A stretch of DNA of 6,794 bases from Bacillota bacterium. Its GTDB lineage: Bacteria > Bacillota_C > Negativicutes > Sporomusales > Sporomusaceae. Position numbers and translations under genes: made by a program. Within the stretch, counting starts at the first letter, position 1. Every line of letters begins with the position of its first letter. Positions 1-5,646 of the stretch are shown here, piece after piece. The notes beneath the pieces were generated by a model. It was not told where the DNA came from. It was given only the letters and a program-made list of their open reading frames with translations, and did not search any database. The stretch covers positions 1 to 6,794 of the forward strand of contig JAEZQV010000309.1 of NCBI GenBank assembly GCA_023441125.1, written 5' to 3'.

Positions 1-2
1 GT

Positions 3-290
3 CTGGCGCTGACCAATCTGGCCGAACGCTGCAGTCTGCCGGAGGTTTATCTCTTTACCGCGGCGGTTATTCAGTCCGACCGCCTGGGGGTCAGTATGGC
101 TAAAACCCTGGTTATACAAGCCGAAAATATGCGGGAGAGAAGACGGCAAACCGTAAAGGAACAGGCTTTGAAGGCGCCGGTAAAAATGCTGTTCCCGTTA
201 GCTGCGTTCATTTTCCCGGTACTGTTTATTGTAATTCTGTTCCCTGTGGTTATTTCGATTCTGCATAATGTGCAGGGAATAGCAAAATGA
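3..290 (+). CDS. TadC-like type II secretion system F-domain protein, C-terminal fragment
   Basis: The reading frame is open from the window edge (codons begin at base 3) to the TGA at 288-290, giving the last 95 residues. The 5' part is outside the window. The visible part starts with LTNLAERCSLPEVYLF and continues with a stretch like ...AAVIQSDRLGVSMAKTL. A basic helix with RERRRQ follows, then a C-terminal hydrophobic segment rich in F, P, V and I (roughly the last 35 residues). This is the typical ending of the GspF/TadC fold: a cytoplasmic helical bundle followed by a membrane helix. Known family role: inner-membrane platform protein of a Tad/Flp pilus or type II secretion machine. I favour TadC over TadB because pilin-like genes follow directly, but the fragment alone does not settle this. 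The stop overlaps the next start by 4 bp (ATGA), suggesting translational coupling. Confidence 0.85.
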   Translation: MALTNLAERCSLPEVYLFTAAVIQSDRLGVSMAKTLVIQAENMRERRRQTVKEQALKAPVKMLFPLAAFIFPVLFIVILFPVVISILHNVQGIAK

Positions 291-646
291 AAAAGATATA
301 TATTCCCGTGAATAAGGTAGCACCCGCTCTGCAAATGCTGGAAATTTCTGTGGCTGACACCTTTGTTACACGGTTACGCGGCCTTCTTGGAACAACATCG
401 CTACCGGCTCACAAAGGGCTGCTGCTGCGCGGCTGCAACAGCATTCACATGCTGGGAATGCTTTATGCACTTGATATTGTCTATCTGGATAAACAAGGCT
501 TCATAATAAAAATAATAGAAAATCTTAAGCCCTGGCAGATGAGCTTTTGCCGGGCAGCGCATGACACCTTGGAGGTAAAGAGCGGGACTGGCCGTCGCCT
601 GGGCTGGAAGGTCGGCACTCAGCTGATGTTTGTGGATAATAAATAA
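287..646 (+). CDS. DUF192 family protein
   Basis: This 119-residue protein has the DUF192 signature in order: a TRLRGLLG motif (residues 28-35), RGCNSIHMLGM (48-58, with Cys50 and the IHM core), LDIVYLD (62-68), LKPW (80-83) and LEVKSG (95-100). It spans essentially the whole domain and has no signal peptide or membrane helix, so it should be cytoplasmic. An AGGGA at 274-278 lies 8 nt before ATG 287, and the start overlaps the stop of the TadC-like gene, which supports this start. DUF192 has no well-defined biochemical role. Secreted or periplasmic versions exist in other bacteria, but this one lacks an export signal. Its position between a TadC-like gene and a TadG-like gene suggests a function tied to pilus assembly, which is inference only. 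Confidence 0.9.
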   Translation: MKKIYIPVNKVAPALQMLEISVADTFVTRLRGLLGTTSLPAHKGLLLRGCNSIHMLGMLYALDIVYLDKQGFIIKIIENLKPWQMSFCRAAHDTLEVKSGTGRRLGWKVGTQLMFVDNK

Positions 647-681
647 AAATATTTTTCTGCTGTTCAGCAATTATATTTTTT
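645..681 (+). other. AT-rich intergenic patch with small hairpin and T-run
   Basis: The spacer between the DUF192 gene and the TadG-like gene contains a 12-bp perfect palindrome, AAAAATATTTTT (645-656). A small inverted repeat, TGCTG-TT-CAGCA (658-669), follows, and then a run of six T (676-681). The hairpin stem is only 4-5 bp and sits 6 nt from the T-run, so it is a poor terminator at best. It could act as a weak attenuator that lowers expression of the downstream gene, or it may be chance in AT-rich DNA. Confidence 0.25.
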
Positions 682-688
682 AAAGGAG
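682..688 (+). promoter_or_regulatory. Ribosome binding site deciding the start of the TadG-like gene
   Basis: AAAGGAG lies 8 nt before GTG 697 but only 2 nt before the upstream in-frame TTG 691. Normal spacing therefore points to GTG 697 as the start. Confidence 0.75.
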
Positions 689-696
689 CTTTGCAA

Positions 697-1878
697 GTGA
701 AGCGTTTATGTTTCAATCAAAAAGGTTCTATTCTTATGCTTATGGCCTTTACCATTCCGTTTCTCTTTGCGCTCACTGCCATTGCTGTGGATTGCGGCTA
801 TCTTTATGTCCAGAAGTCTCATCTGCAAAATATTGCCGATGCCGCTGCCCTGGCGGGTGCAGCCAAGCTTGGTGCAAGTACGGCAGAGGCCCAGGCGCTG
901 GCCGAAAGCTATATCGCCAAAAACAGCACTGCAGCCGATGCCGGCATTGTAAGTACTATTACTTTCCCGGAAGAGAACAATACTAAAAAAATCCGTGTGG
1001 CCATTTCCAAAGCAGCGCCGCTATTGTTTATGAAATATTTTAATTACAATAGCATCGCCCTTGCGGTGTATGCGGTTGCTACCGGCGGCGGCGGTTCACC
1101 CGGTATATTTGACTACAGCATTATAGCCGGCGGGACAGGAACATTTTATTTGTTAGGCGAGTATGGTTCCGGCAGCAACAAGTTCAACGGGCCGATCCAT
1201 GTAAACGGCAAATTCCAATTTGACAAAAACAGCGAAAATGGTTGGGGATCTGATAATATTCCGAGTACGGGCACAGAAATTAATGCCCCGATTACCATCT
1301 CTGCTGCCAAATATGATATTGGCGGCTTAAATAAACCCGCCAATCAGGTCTTGGCGTCCAAATTTACATTTGGCACCGACAAAATTGACATTACGGAAAC
1401 GAATTCAGTAATAGATGCAAAAATCAAGTCTCTCACCAATAAAAGTAATACGTTTTCTGACTCCCACCCAGCAAATGTCTGGGGCAGCATTGATGTATCG
1501 AAACTGACCTCCCCGCTATATGTAGCTGGAAGCTTCGGCAGTGGCTATGATGCCAAAAATCTTGTATCTGGTACTTATAGTAATAATGTGGTGATTGTCG
1601 CAACCGGCGATATAAGTATTAATTTTTCCGCAGCTACTTTCACATCAAGCGCCACGGTTACACTGGTTTCTCTAAACGGCAGCATTATGCTAAGCGGTGG
1701 CAATGTAATTAACTTGAATGCACTGGCCCCGCATGGCAGCGTTACGGTAAATGGCGGCGGAACTACTCTCAATGGGTATCTGATCGGACAAAGTGTAATT
1801 TTAGGGCAAGGGGCACGTACCTACAAAAATGCAAATTGGACACAGGGAAGCGGTGGCAAAATCAGATTGATTGAATAA
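697..1878 (+). CDS. TadE/G-like membrane-anchored surface protein with beta-rich C-terminal region
   Basis: This 393-residue protein starts at GTG 697, chosen from the AAAGGAG spacing. The N-terminus has a short basic head (MKRLCFNQKG), a hydrophobic helix at about 11-33, and then DCGYLYVQKSHLQNIADAAALAGA (split here by description: Asp32 to Ala55). This is the hallmark of the Tad domain found at the start of TadG-like pilus-assembly proteins. From about residue 130 the sequence changes to a Gly/Ser/Asn/Thr-rich region. Alternating hydrophobic strands around 295-375 (VVIVATGDISI, VTLVSLNGSI, VTVNGGGTTLNG) suggest a beta-solenoid outside the membrane. I see no von Willebrand A domain, which many TadG proteins carry. 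The gene looks more AT-rich than the ruv genes downstream. Likely role: a minor pilin or surface-exposed anchor of the Tad system. The Tad domain is a firm call; the function of the tail is unknown. Confidence 0.8.
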   Translation: MKRLCFNQKGSILMLMAFTIPFLFALTAIAVDCGYLYVQKSHLQNIADAAALAGAAKLGASTAEAQALAESYIAKNSTAADAGIVSTITFPEENNTKKIRVAISKAAPLLFMKYFNYNSIALAVYAVATGGGGSPGIFDYSIIAGGTGTFYLLGEYGSGSNKFNGPIHVNGKFQFDKNSENGWGSDNIPSTGTEINAPITISAAKYDIGGLNKPANQVLASKFTFGTDKIDITETNSVIDAKIKSLTNKSNTFSDSHPANVWGSIDVSKLTSPLYVAGSFGSGYDAKNLVSGTYSNNVVIVATGDISINFSAATFTSSATVTLVSLNGSIMLSGGNVINLNALAPHGSVTVNGGGTTLNGYLIGQSVILGQGARTYKNANWTQGSGGKIRLIE

Positions 1879-1921
1879 GCTACTCCGAAACTATTAAATA
1901 TACTTTCAACTTTATTGGGTT

Positions 1922-1951
1922 GTATGTTTTTTGTATAAATTGGTAAAACTA
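1922..1951 (+). promoter_or_regulatory. Candidate forespore (sigma-F/G-type) promoter of bofC
   Basis: GGTAAAACTA (1942-1951) fits the Bacillus sigma-F -10 pattern GGNNANANTR at every fixed position. GTATG (1922-1926) fits the -35 pattern GYWTA at four of five positions, with a 15-nt spacer. Initiation would fall near 1957-1960, just before the ribosome binding site at 1964-1973. In B. subtilis, bofC is a forespore gene under sigma-G, whose recognition overlaps that of sigma-F. A competing reading is a sigma-A promoter with TATAAA (1934-1939) and a poor -35 TTTATT (1911-1916, 17-nt spacer). This is a motif match by eye and is not proven. Confidence 0.4.
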
Positions 1952-1963
1952 CTGATAACTCTA

Positions 1964-1973
1964 AGAAAGGAGG
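1964..1973 (+). promoter_or_regulatory. Strong ribosome binding site of bofC
   Basis: AGAAAGGAGG is a near-complete complement to the 3' end of 16S rRNA. It lies 9 nt before ATG 1983 and fixes that codon as the start. Confidence 0.85.
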
Positions 1974-1982
1974 ATTATCAGT

Positions 1983-2597
1983 ATGTTTTCTAAAGTTATT
2001 GCTGCGCTTTCTACCTTGCGTCAGTCACGGAAATTAAGCAAATTCATCTTGGCGAAACCTGTCGTAATTGGTGGTCTAATTCTTTTATTGTCTGGTATCG
2101 GCTATTTTACCCTGCAAGCAAACCGGGAGGCCAAACTGCTGATCCCCGAGCAACAGACCGAGGCGGTCAAACAAGATGGTAAAATTAAGCTGGCGGCCGA
2201 TACCGATGTTGTCCAGAAAATAATCTATACCAAGTGTATGGATGAAGAAGTTTTCCGGACCAAGCCGCAGGACAGTCTCATCGGCCTCAATTTTAATCAG
2301 GTGCAGAAAATATACTCCGGGTGGACCATTGAGAAGTTTGACACGAAAGAAGTTGAGATGACTCTAAAGGTTGACAGTTTGTGCCGGGAACATGCCAATA
2401 ATATGTTTATCGGCATCAAGGACGGTCATGTCGCTGTTTTTTACGGTGTTCCAGGGCCTAAGGCCCTGGTAAAAGAGGTAACCAAAATTCCCATCAATAG
2501 TCTGATGCCGCAGGATGTGCTCGAATTACGGCAGGGTTTGGTAGTGGGTTCCAAGGAAGAATTGTTAAAAACGCTGGAAGGCATGCAAGCGCGCTAA
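1983..2597 (+). CDS. bofC: BofC-family sporulation protein
   Basis: The protein is 204 residues. A basic N-terminus (1-25) precedes one hydrophobic segment (about 26-44), so the rest should lie outside the cytoplasm. In the forespore that would be the space between its two membranes. Residues about 138-204 resemble the BofC C-terminal domain: FIGIKDGHVAVFYG, then KIPINSLMPQDVLEL, then a GLVVGSKEELLKTLEG ending. The middle part (75-135) carries two cysteines (Cys85, Cys134). It is somewhat longer than B. subtilis BofC (about 170 residues). In B. subtilis, BofC restrains the SpoIVB protease that signals pro-sigma-K processing; whether that holds here is unknown. The location just upstream of ruv genes matches B. 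subtilis, where bofC neighbours ruvA. It has its own likely promoter and a terminator, so it appears to be transcribed alone. Confidence 0.8.
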   Translation: MFSKVIAALSTLRQSRKLSKFILAKPVVIGGLILLLSGIGYFTLQANREAKLLIPEQQTEAVKQDGKIKLAADTDVVQKIIYTKCMDEEVFRTKPQDSLIGLNFNQVQKIYSGWTIEKFDTKEVEMTLKVDSLCREHANNMFIGIKDGHVAVFYGVPGPKALVKEVTKIPINSLMPQDVLELRQGLVVGSKEELLKTLEGMQAR

Positions 2598-2620
2598 AGA
2601 GAGGGGAAACCTCTCTTTTT
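2596..2620 (+). terminator. Intrinsic terminator after bofC
   Basis: AGAGAGG (2598-2604) pairs with CCTCTCT (2610-2616) around a GGAAA loop, extended by two A-T pairs from the stop codon. It runs straight into TTTTT (2616-2620). The stem starts inside the bofC stop codon, so transcription should end immediately after the gene, separating it from ruvC. Confidence 0.88.
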
Positions 2621-2628
2621 GCATTTAT

Positions 2629-2659
2629 TTAACAGGAATATACGTGTAAGCTGTCGAAT
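2629..2659 (+). promoter_or_regulatory. Tentative promoter for the ruvC operon
   Basis: The terminator upstream implies a promoter within 2621-2683. The best -35 by eye is TTAACA (2629-2634, five of six to TTGACA), but the matching -10, TCGAAT (2654-2659), is weak and the spacer is long at 19 nt. TATACG (2639-2644) is another -10 candidate without a good -35. Only the need for a promoter is a reasonable inference; the exact site is not. Confidence 0.2.
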
Positions 2660-2683
2660 GTAGCTGTTAAAAGGGGGCAGCAA

Positions 2684-3190
2684 ATGATAGCATTAGGAAT
2701 CGACCCAGGCACAGCGATTTGCGGCTATGGTCTGGTCGAAGCACAGGGAAGCCGTTTGAAAGTAATAACTTACGGCGTCATTGAAACGACTCCTGACATG
2801 GAAGCCGCCATGCGGCTCAGAAAAATCCATCAGGAAATTGACAGCCTTATTAATAAGTATAAACCGGATATTATGGGTGTTGAACTGTTGTTTATGAATA
2901 AAAATGTCCGGACCGTAATGGCGGTGGGACAGGCCAGAGGGGTAGTACTGTTAGCGGCAGCCCAAAATGAACTCAAGCTGGCCGAATTCACGCCGCTGCA
3001 GGTAAAACAGGCGGTAACAGGCTATGGCAAGGCAACCAAGGAACAGGTTATTTATATGACGCAGCGCTTGCTGAATTTGCCAACCAAGCCGCATCCTGAT
3101 GATGCGGCTGATGCTTTGGCCGTGGCCATTTGTACGGTGCATTGCGGAAACATTAACAGGATGAGGGGAACAAATGATCGGTTATGTTAA
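2684..3190 (+). CDS. ruvC: Crossover junction endodeoxyribonuclease RuvC
   Basis: RuvC (168 residues) is the dimeric, magnesium-dependent nuclease that resolves Holliday junctions by paired nicks during recombinational repair, acting with RuvAB. The four acidic catalytic residues of the RNase H-like fold are present: Asp7 in MIALGIDPGT, Glu67 in IMGVELLFMNKN, and Asp140 and Asp143 in HPDDAADALAVAIC. The conserved block EFTPLQVKQAVTGYGKA (about 101-117) is also intact. Length is normal for the family. AAGGGGG (2671-2677) lies 6 nt before ATG 2684. The 3' end overlaps ruvA by 17 bp. It is the first gene of the run, following the bofC terminator. I see no LexA-type operator upstream, so SOS control is not evident. 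Confidence 0.97.
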   Translation: MIALGIDPGTAICGYGLVEAQGSRLKVITYGVIETTPDMEAAMRLRKIHQEIDSLINKYKPDIMGVELLFMNKNVRTVMAVGQARGVVLLAAAQNELKLAEFTPLQVKQAVTGYGKATKEQVIYMTQRLLNLPTKPHPDDAADALAVAICTVHCGNINRMRGTNDRLC

Positions 3191-3797
3191 AGGCATAGTT
3201 ACCCATTTATTTACTGATTATTGCTTTATTGATGTACAGGGCATCGGCTACCGGGTATTTATCCCCAATTCTACGCGGCAAAAGCTGGCGGTTGGCCAAC
3301 CGGCCACCCTGTTTACGTATCTGAACGTCCGTGAGGACGCTTTAACGCTGCACGGCTTTTCCACGCAGGCGGAATACGAACTGTTTCTGAGTCTGATTTC
3401 GGTATCCGGCATTGGCCCCAAAGTGGCGGCCGGGGTCCTGTCAGCCATTACGCCGCAGAATTTCCGGGCGGCAGTCAGTACCAATAATGCCGCCATGCTT
3501 ACCAAACTGCCGGGTGTCGGCAAGAAAACGGCAGAGAGAATCATCCTGGAGTTAAAAGATAAGCTTGGCCTTGTTACCGGTTATGACGGGACTGCTGCCG
3601 GCCAGCCGGCGCCGGACACCGACCTGCCGGGTGATGTGCTGCAGGAGGCGATACAGGCACTGGCTGCACTGGGGTATAACCATGCCGAGATAACACCGGT
3701 CATAAAGAAGGTATATGAGCGGGAAAATAAAGCGACCGGCGACCTGTCCCTGGAACAGTTGATTCGCTGGACATTAAAAGAATTTGGCCGGAGATGA
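3174..3797 (+). CDS. ruvA: Holliday junction DNA helicase subunit RuvA
   Basis: RuvA (207 residues) binds the four-way junction as a tetramer and loads the RuvB motor. The N-terminal OB-fold covers about residues 1-62, beginning MIGYVKGIV. Two helix-hairpin-helix motifs follow: SGIGPK (78-83) and LPGVGKKTAERI (112-123). The acidic pin pair that in E. coli sits at the junction centre is seen as Glu54-Asp55 (NVREDAL). A flexible Gly/Ala/Pro/Asp linker (about 135-153) leads to the RuvB-contacting domain III (154-205, LQEAIQALAALGYNHAEI and onward). GAGGGG (3163-3168), inside the end of ruvC, is its ribosome binding site. The 17-bp overlap with ruvC suggests coupled translation. Confidence 0.97.
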   Translation: MIGYVKGIVTHLFTDYCFIDVQGIGYRVFIPNSTRQKLAVGQPATLFTYLNVREDALTLHGFSTQAEYELFLSLISVSGIGPKVAAGVLSAITPQNFRAAVSTNNAAMLTKLPGVGKKTAERIILELKDKLGLVTGYDGTAAGQPAPDTDLPGDVLQEAIQALAALGYNHAEITPVIKKVYERENKATGDLSLEQLIRWTLKEFGRR

Positions 3798-3816
3798 CCG
3801 GGAGGAGTGCTAACAG

Positions 3817-4839
3817 GTGGAAGAACGAGTTTTGGCGCCCGGTGAGCAGGATGTCGATTCATGGCAATACAGCCTGCGACCGCGCCGATTGCTGGAATAT
3901 ATCGGACAGGATCAGGTAAAAAACAACCTTTCGATCTTTGTTCAGGCTGCGCTGGCCAGGGGGGAAGCGCTGGATCACGTTTTGTTATATGGTCCCCCCG
4001 GTCTGGGCAAAACTACATTAGCCGGAATTATTGCCAATGAGCTGGGCGTCAATTTTCGGATTACCTCAGGACCGGCCATTGAGCGTCCCGGTGACCTGGC
4101 GTCGCTTCTCACCAACCTGGGGGAGAAAGACGTGCTGTTTATTGATGAAATTCACCGGTTATCCCGGGCCGTGGAAGAAGTATTATACTCAGCGATGGAA
4201 GATTATGCGCTGGACATTATTATCGGCAAAGGACCGTCGGCCCGGTCCATACGGCTGGATTTGCCCAAATTCACGCTGGTAGGCGCAACGACCAAGGCCG
4301 GCGCGCTGGCTGCTCCGCTGAGAGACCGGTTTGGCGTCATCTGCCGGCTGGAATATTATGAAACAGAGCATTTAGAATGCATTGTGAACCGGGCGGCCGA
4401 AATTCTGCAAGTTGCGATTGAACCGCGGGGCGCCAAGGAAATTGCCAGGCGCTCACGCGGCACGCCGCGAATTGCCAATCGCCTGTTAAAGCGGGTGCGG
4501 GATTTTGCCCAGGTGACCGGCGACGGCATAATAACCGACACTATTGCCGATAAAGCCCTGGAGCTCTTGGAAGTTGACAAGCGCGGGCTGGATAAAACCG
4601 ACCGCAGCATGCTGGCCGCCATTATCCAAAAGTTTAGCGGCGGACCGGTTGGTCTCGATACATTGGCTGCATCCATCAGCGAAGAAACAGAAACGATTGA
4701 GGATGTGTATGAGCCGTTTTTACTGCAAATGGGGTTTATTGCGCGGACACCGCGCGGCCGGATCGCCACTCCCGCCGCCTACTCGCATCTCAATATCCCC
4801 TGTAAGGAGAAAACGGAAAATCAGGAAAAGTTGTGGTAG
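3817..4839 (+). CDS. ruvB: Holliday junction branch migration ATPase RuvB
   Basis: RuvB (340 residues) is the AAA+ motor that drives branch migration as hexamers flanking RuvA. Visible motifs are the N-terminal [12 protein letters not shown] (20-31), Walker [12 protein letters not shown] (59-69), Walker B LFIDEIH (107-113), sensor 1 GATT (156-159), the arginine finger Arg171 in LRDRFG, and sensor 2 Arg218 in RGTPRIANR. The C-terminal winged-helix domain (about 256-330) includes [13 protein letters not shown] and [12 protein letters not shown]. Length is typical, with a short charged tail after the winged helix. The start is GTG 3817, with GGGAGGAG (3800-3807) 9 nt upstream. It lies 19 bp after ruvA and 9 bp before queH. 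Confidence 0.97.
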   Translation: MEERVLAPGEQDVDSWQYSLRPRRLLEYIGQDQVKNNLSIFVQAALARGEALDHVLLYGPPGLGKTTLAGIIANELGVNFRITSGPAIERPGDLASLLTNLGEKDVLFIDEIHRLSRAVEEVLYSAMEDYALDIIIGKGPSARSIRLDLPKFTLVGATTKAGALAAPLRDRFGVICRLEYYETEHLECIVNRAAEILQVAIEPRGAKEIARRSRGTPRIANRLLKRVRDFAQVTGDGIITDTIADKALELLEVDKRGLDKTDRSMLAAIIQKFSGGPVGLDTLAASISEETETIEDVYEPFLLQMGFIARTPRGRIATPAAYSHLNIPCKEKTENQEKLW

Positions 4840-4843
4840 GTGA
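4838..4843 (+). promoter_or_regulatory. Ribosome binding site deciding the queH start
   Basis: AGGTGA is an exact complement of the anti-Shine-Dalgarno stretch TCACCT. It ends 5 nt before ATG 4849 and overlaps the ruvB stop codon (TAG 4837-4839). The alternative GTG 4840 lies inside this site and would depend on a poorer AGGAAAAG further upstream. Confidence 0.6.
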
Positions 4844-4848
4844 CGACA

Positions 4849-5397
4849 ATGCGTATGCTGCTGCATGTCTGCTGCGGCCCGTGCTCGGTATTTCCCCTCA
4901 AGCACCTGCGAGAGGAATATCCCGAATATGAAATAACCGGTTATTTCTATAATCCCAATATTCATCCCTATAAAGAATTTGTCAGACGGTTGGATACTCT
5001 CAAAACGTTTGCGGAAACAATCGGCCTCACCAGGCTGATTATTGATGACAGCTATACGCTGGAAGAGTTTTTACGTCAGGCGCTCCATGCGCCTGACGGT
5101 CGCTGCCGCTACTGCTATAACCTCAGAATGCGGCAAACGGCGCGCTATGCCAGGGAACATGGCTTCGACTGCTTCAGCACTACCTTGCTGGTTAGTCCTT
5201 ATCAGCAGCATGAGCTGATTATTGCCGCCGCCGAGGCCGCGGCTGAGGCTGAAGGGGTTGCGTTTTGCTATATTGATTTTCGGCCAGGCTGGCAGGAAGG
5301 GGTTGCCATCAGCCGGGAGCTCGAAATGTACCGTCAGCCGTACTGCGGCTGTGTTCTTAGTGAACGGGACCGCTATTACAAACCGCGAAAGGGGTAG
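4849..5397 (+). CDS. queH: Epoxyqueuosine reductase QueH
   Basis: QueH (formerly DUF208; 182 residues from ATG 4849) reduces epoxyqueuosine to queuosine at the wobble position of GUN-anticodon tRNAs. It is the iron-sulfur, cobalamin-independent alternative to QueG. The N-terminus MRMLLHVCCGPC holds Cys8, Cys9 and Cys12. YNPNIHPYKEF (34-44) is a family block. RCRYCYNLRM holds Cys86 and Cys89, and STTLLVSPYQ (110-119) is conserved. YRQPYCGCVLSERDR holds Cys166 and Cys168. Several of these cysteines should bind the iron-sulfur cluster and adjacent iron known for the family. ATG 4849 gives the usual family N-terminus; GTG 4840 would add three residues. It sits between ruvB and a small membrane-protein gene. 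A QueH rather than a QueG fits an anaerobic lifestyle. Confidence 0.93.
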   Translation: MRMLLHVCCGPCSVFPLKHLREEYPEYEITGYFYNPNIHPYKEFVRRLDTLKTFAETIGLTRLIIDDSYTLEEFLRQALHAPDGRCRYCYNLRMRQTARYAREHGFDCFSTTLLVSPYQQHELIIAAAEAAAEAEGVAFCYIDFRPGWQEGVAISRELEMYRQPYCGCVLSERDRYYKPRKG

Positions 5398-5402
5398 GAA
5401 CG

Positions 5403-5630
5403 ATGCCCGGAGGTTTTGATTCATTCGGCAAGCTGCTTATGCTGTTCGGTGGTATTCTGTTAGTAGCCGGCGCCATATTTCATTTCGGCGGTAAATTTTT
5501 CAGTTTAGGCAGATTACCCGGTGATATACATATGGAACAGGGAAATTTCAGCTTTCATTTTCCTATTGCTACCTCAATTATTTTAAGTATCGTTCTGACA
5601 ATAATTTTGAACTTGCTGGCAAGAAAATAG
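5403..5630 (+). CDS. DUF2905 family small membrane protein
   Basis: This 75-residue protein has two hydrophobic helices (about 8-27 and 55-72) flanking a short loop with the family block FFSLGRLPGDIHMEQGNFSFHFP (read as Phe32 to Pro54). That arrangement matches DUF2905, small integral membrane proteins of unknown function that recur in ruv-region operons of Firmicutes. A GGGGTAGGA lies just upstream of ATG 5403, overlapping the queH stop; the gap from queH is 5 bp. The next gene starts 16 bp after its stop, so it is an interior gene of the operon. No biochemical role can be read from the sequence. Confidence 0.85.
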   Translation: MPGGFDSFGKLLMLFGGILLVAGAIFHFGGKFFSLGRLPGDIHMEQGNFSFHFPIATSIILSIVLTIILNLLARK

Positions 5631-5634
5631 TAGC

Positions 5635-5639
5635 GGAGG
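5635..5639 (+). promoter_or_regulatory. Ribosome binding site deciding the SpoIID-like start
   Basis: GGAGG is 7 nt before GTG 5647 but only 1 nt before the in-frame ATG 5641, so GTG 5647 is the more credible start. ATG 5659 (19 nt away) is too far. Confidence 0.7.
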
Positions 5640-5646
5640 TATGCGA

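Noticed and set aside
708..986. 92-codon plus-strand frame inside the TadG-like gene
   Set aside because: It is an out-of-frame shadow of the Tad domain; the product is Cys/Arg-rich and matches nothing recognisable.
1879..1982. Terminator after the TadG-like gene
   Set aside because: I found no stable inverted repeat followed by a T-run in this spacer, so no terminator is called despite the change of transcription unit.
2655..2670. Possible LexA/SOS box (CGAA...GTT) upstream of ruvC
   Set aside because: The half-sites are two bases too far apart for the Firmicute CGAAC-N4-GTTCG pattern, and the right half reads GTTAA, so it does not fit.
4356..4769. 137-codon minus-strand open frame within ruvB
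   Set aside because: It lies entirely antisense to the conserved RuvB sensor 2 and winged-helix regions and is low-complexity in S, R and A, with no ribosome binding site of note.
4790..4850. PreQ1 riboswitch ahead of queH
   Set aside because: The gap to ruvB is only 9 bp and the upstream bases are coding, leaving no room for an aptamer; queH appears to rely on the operon promoter.
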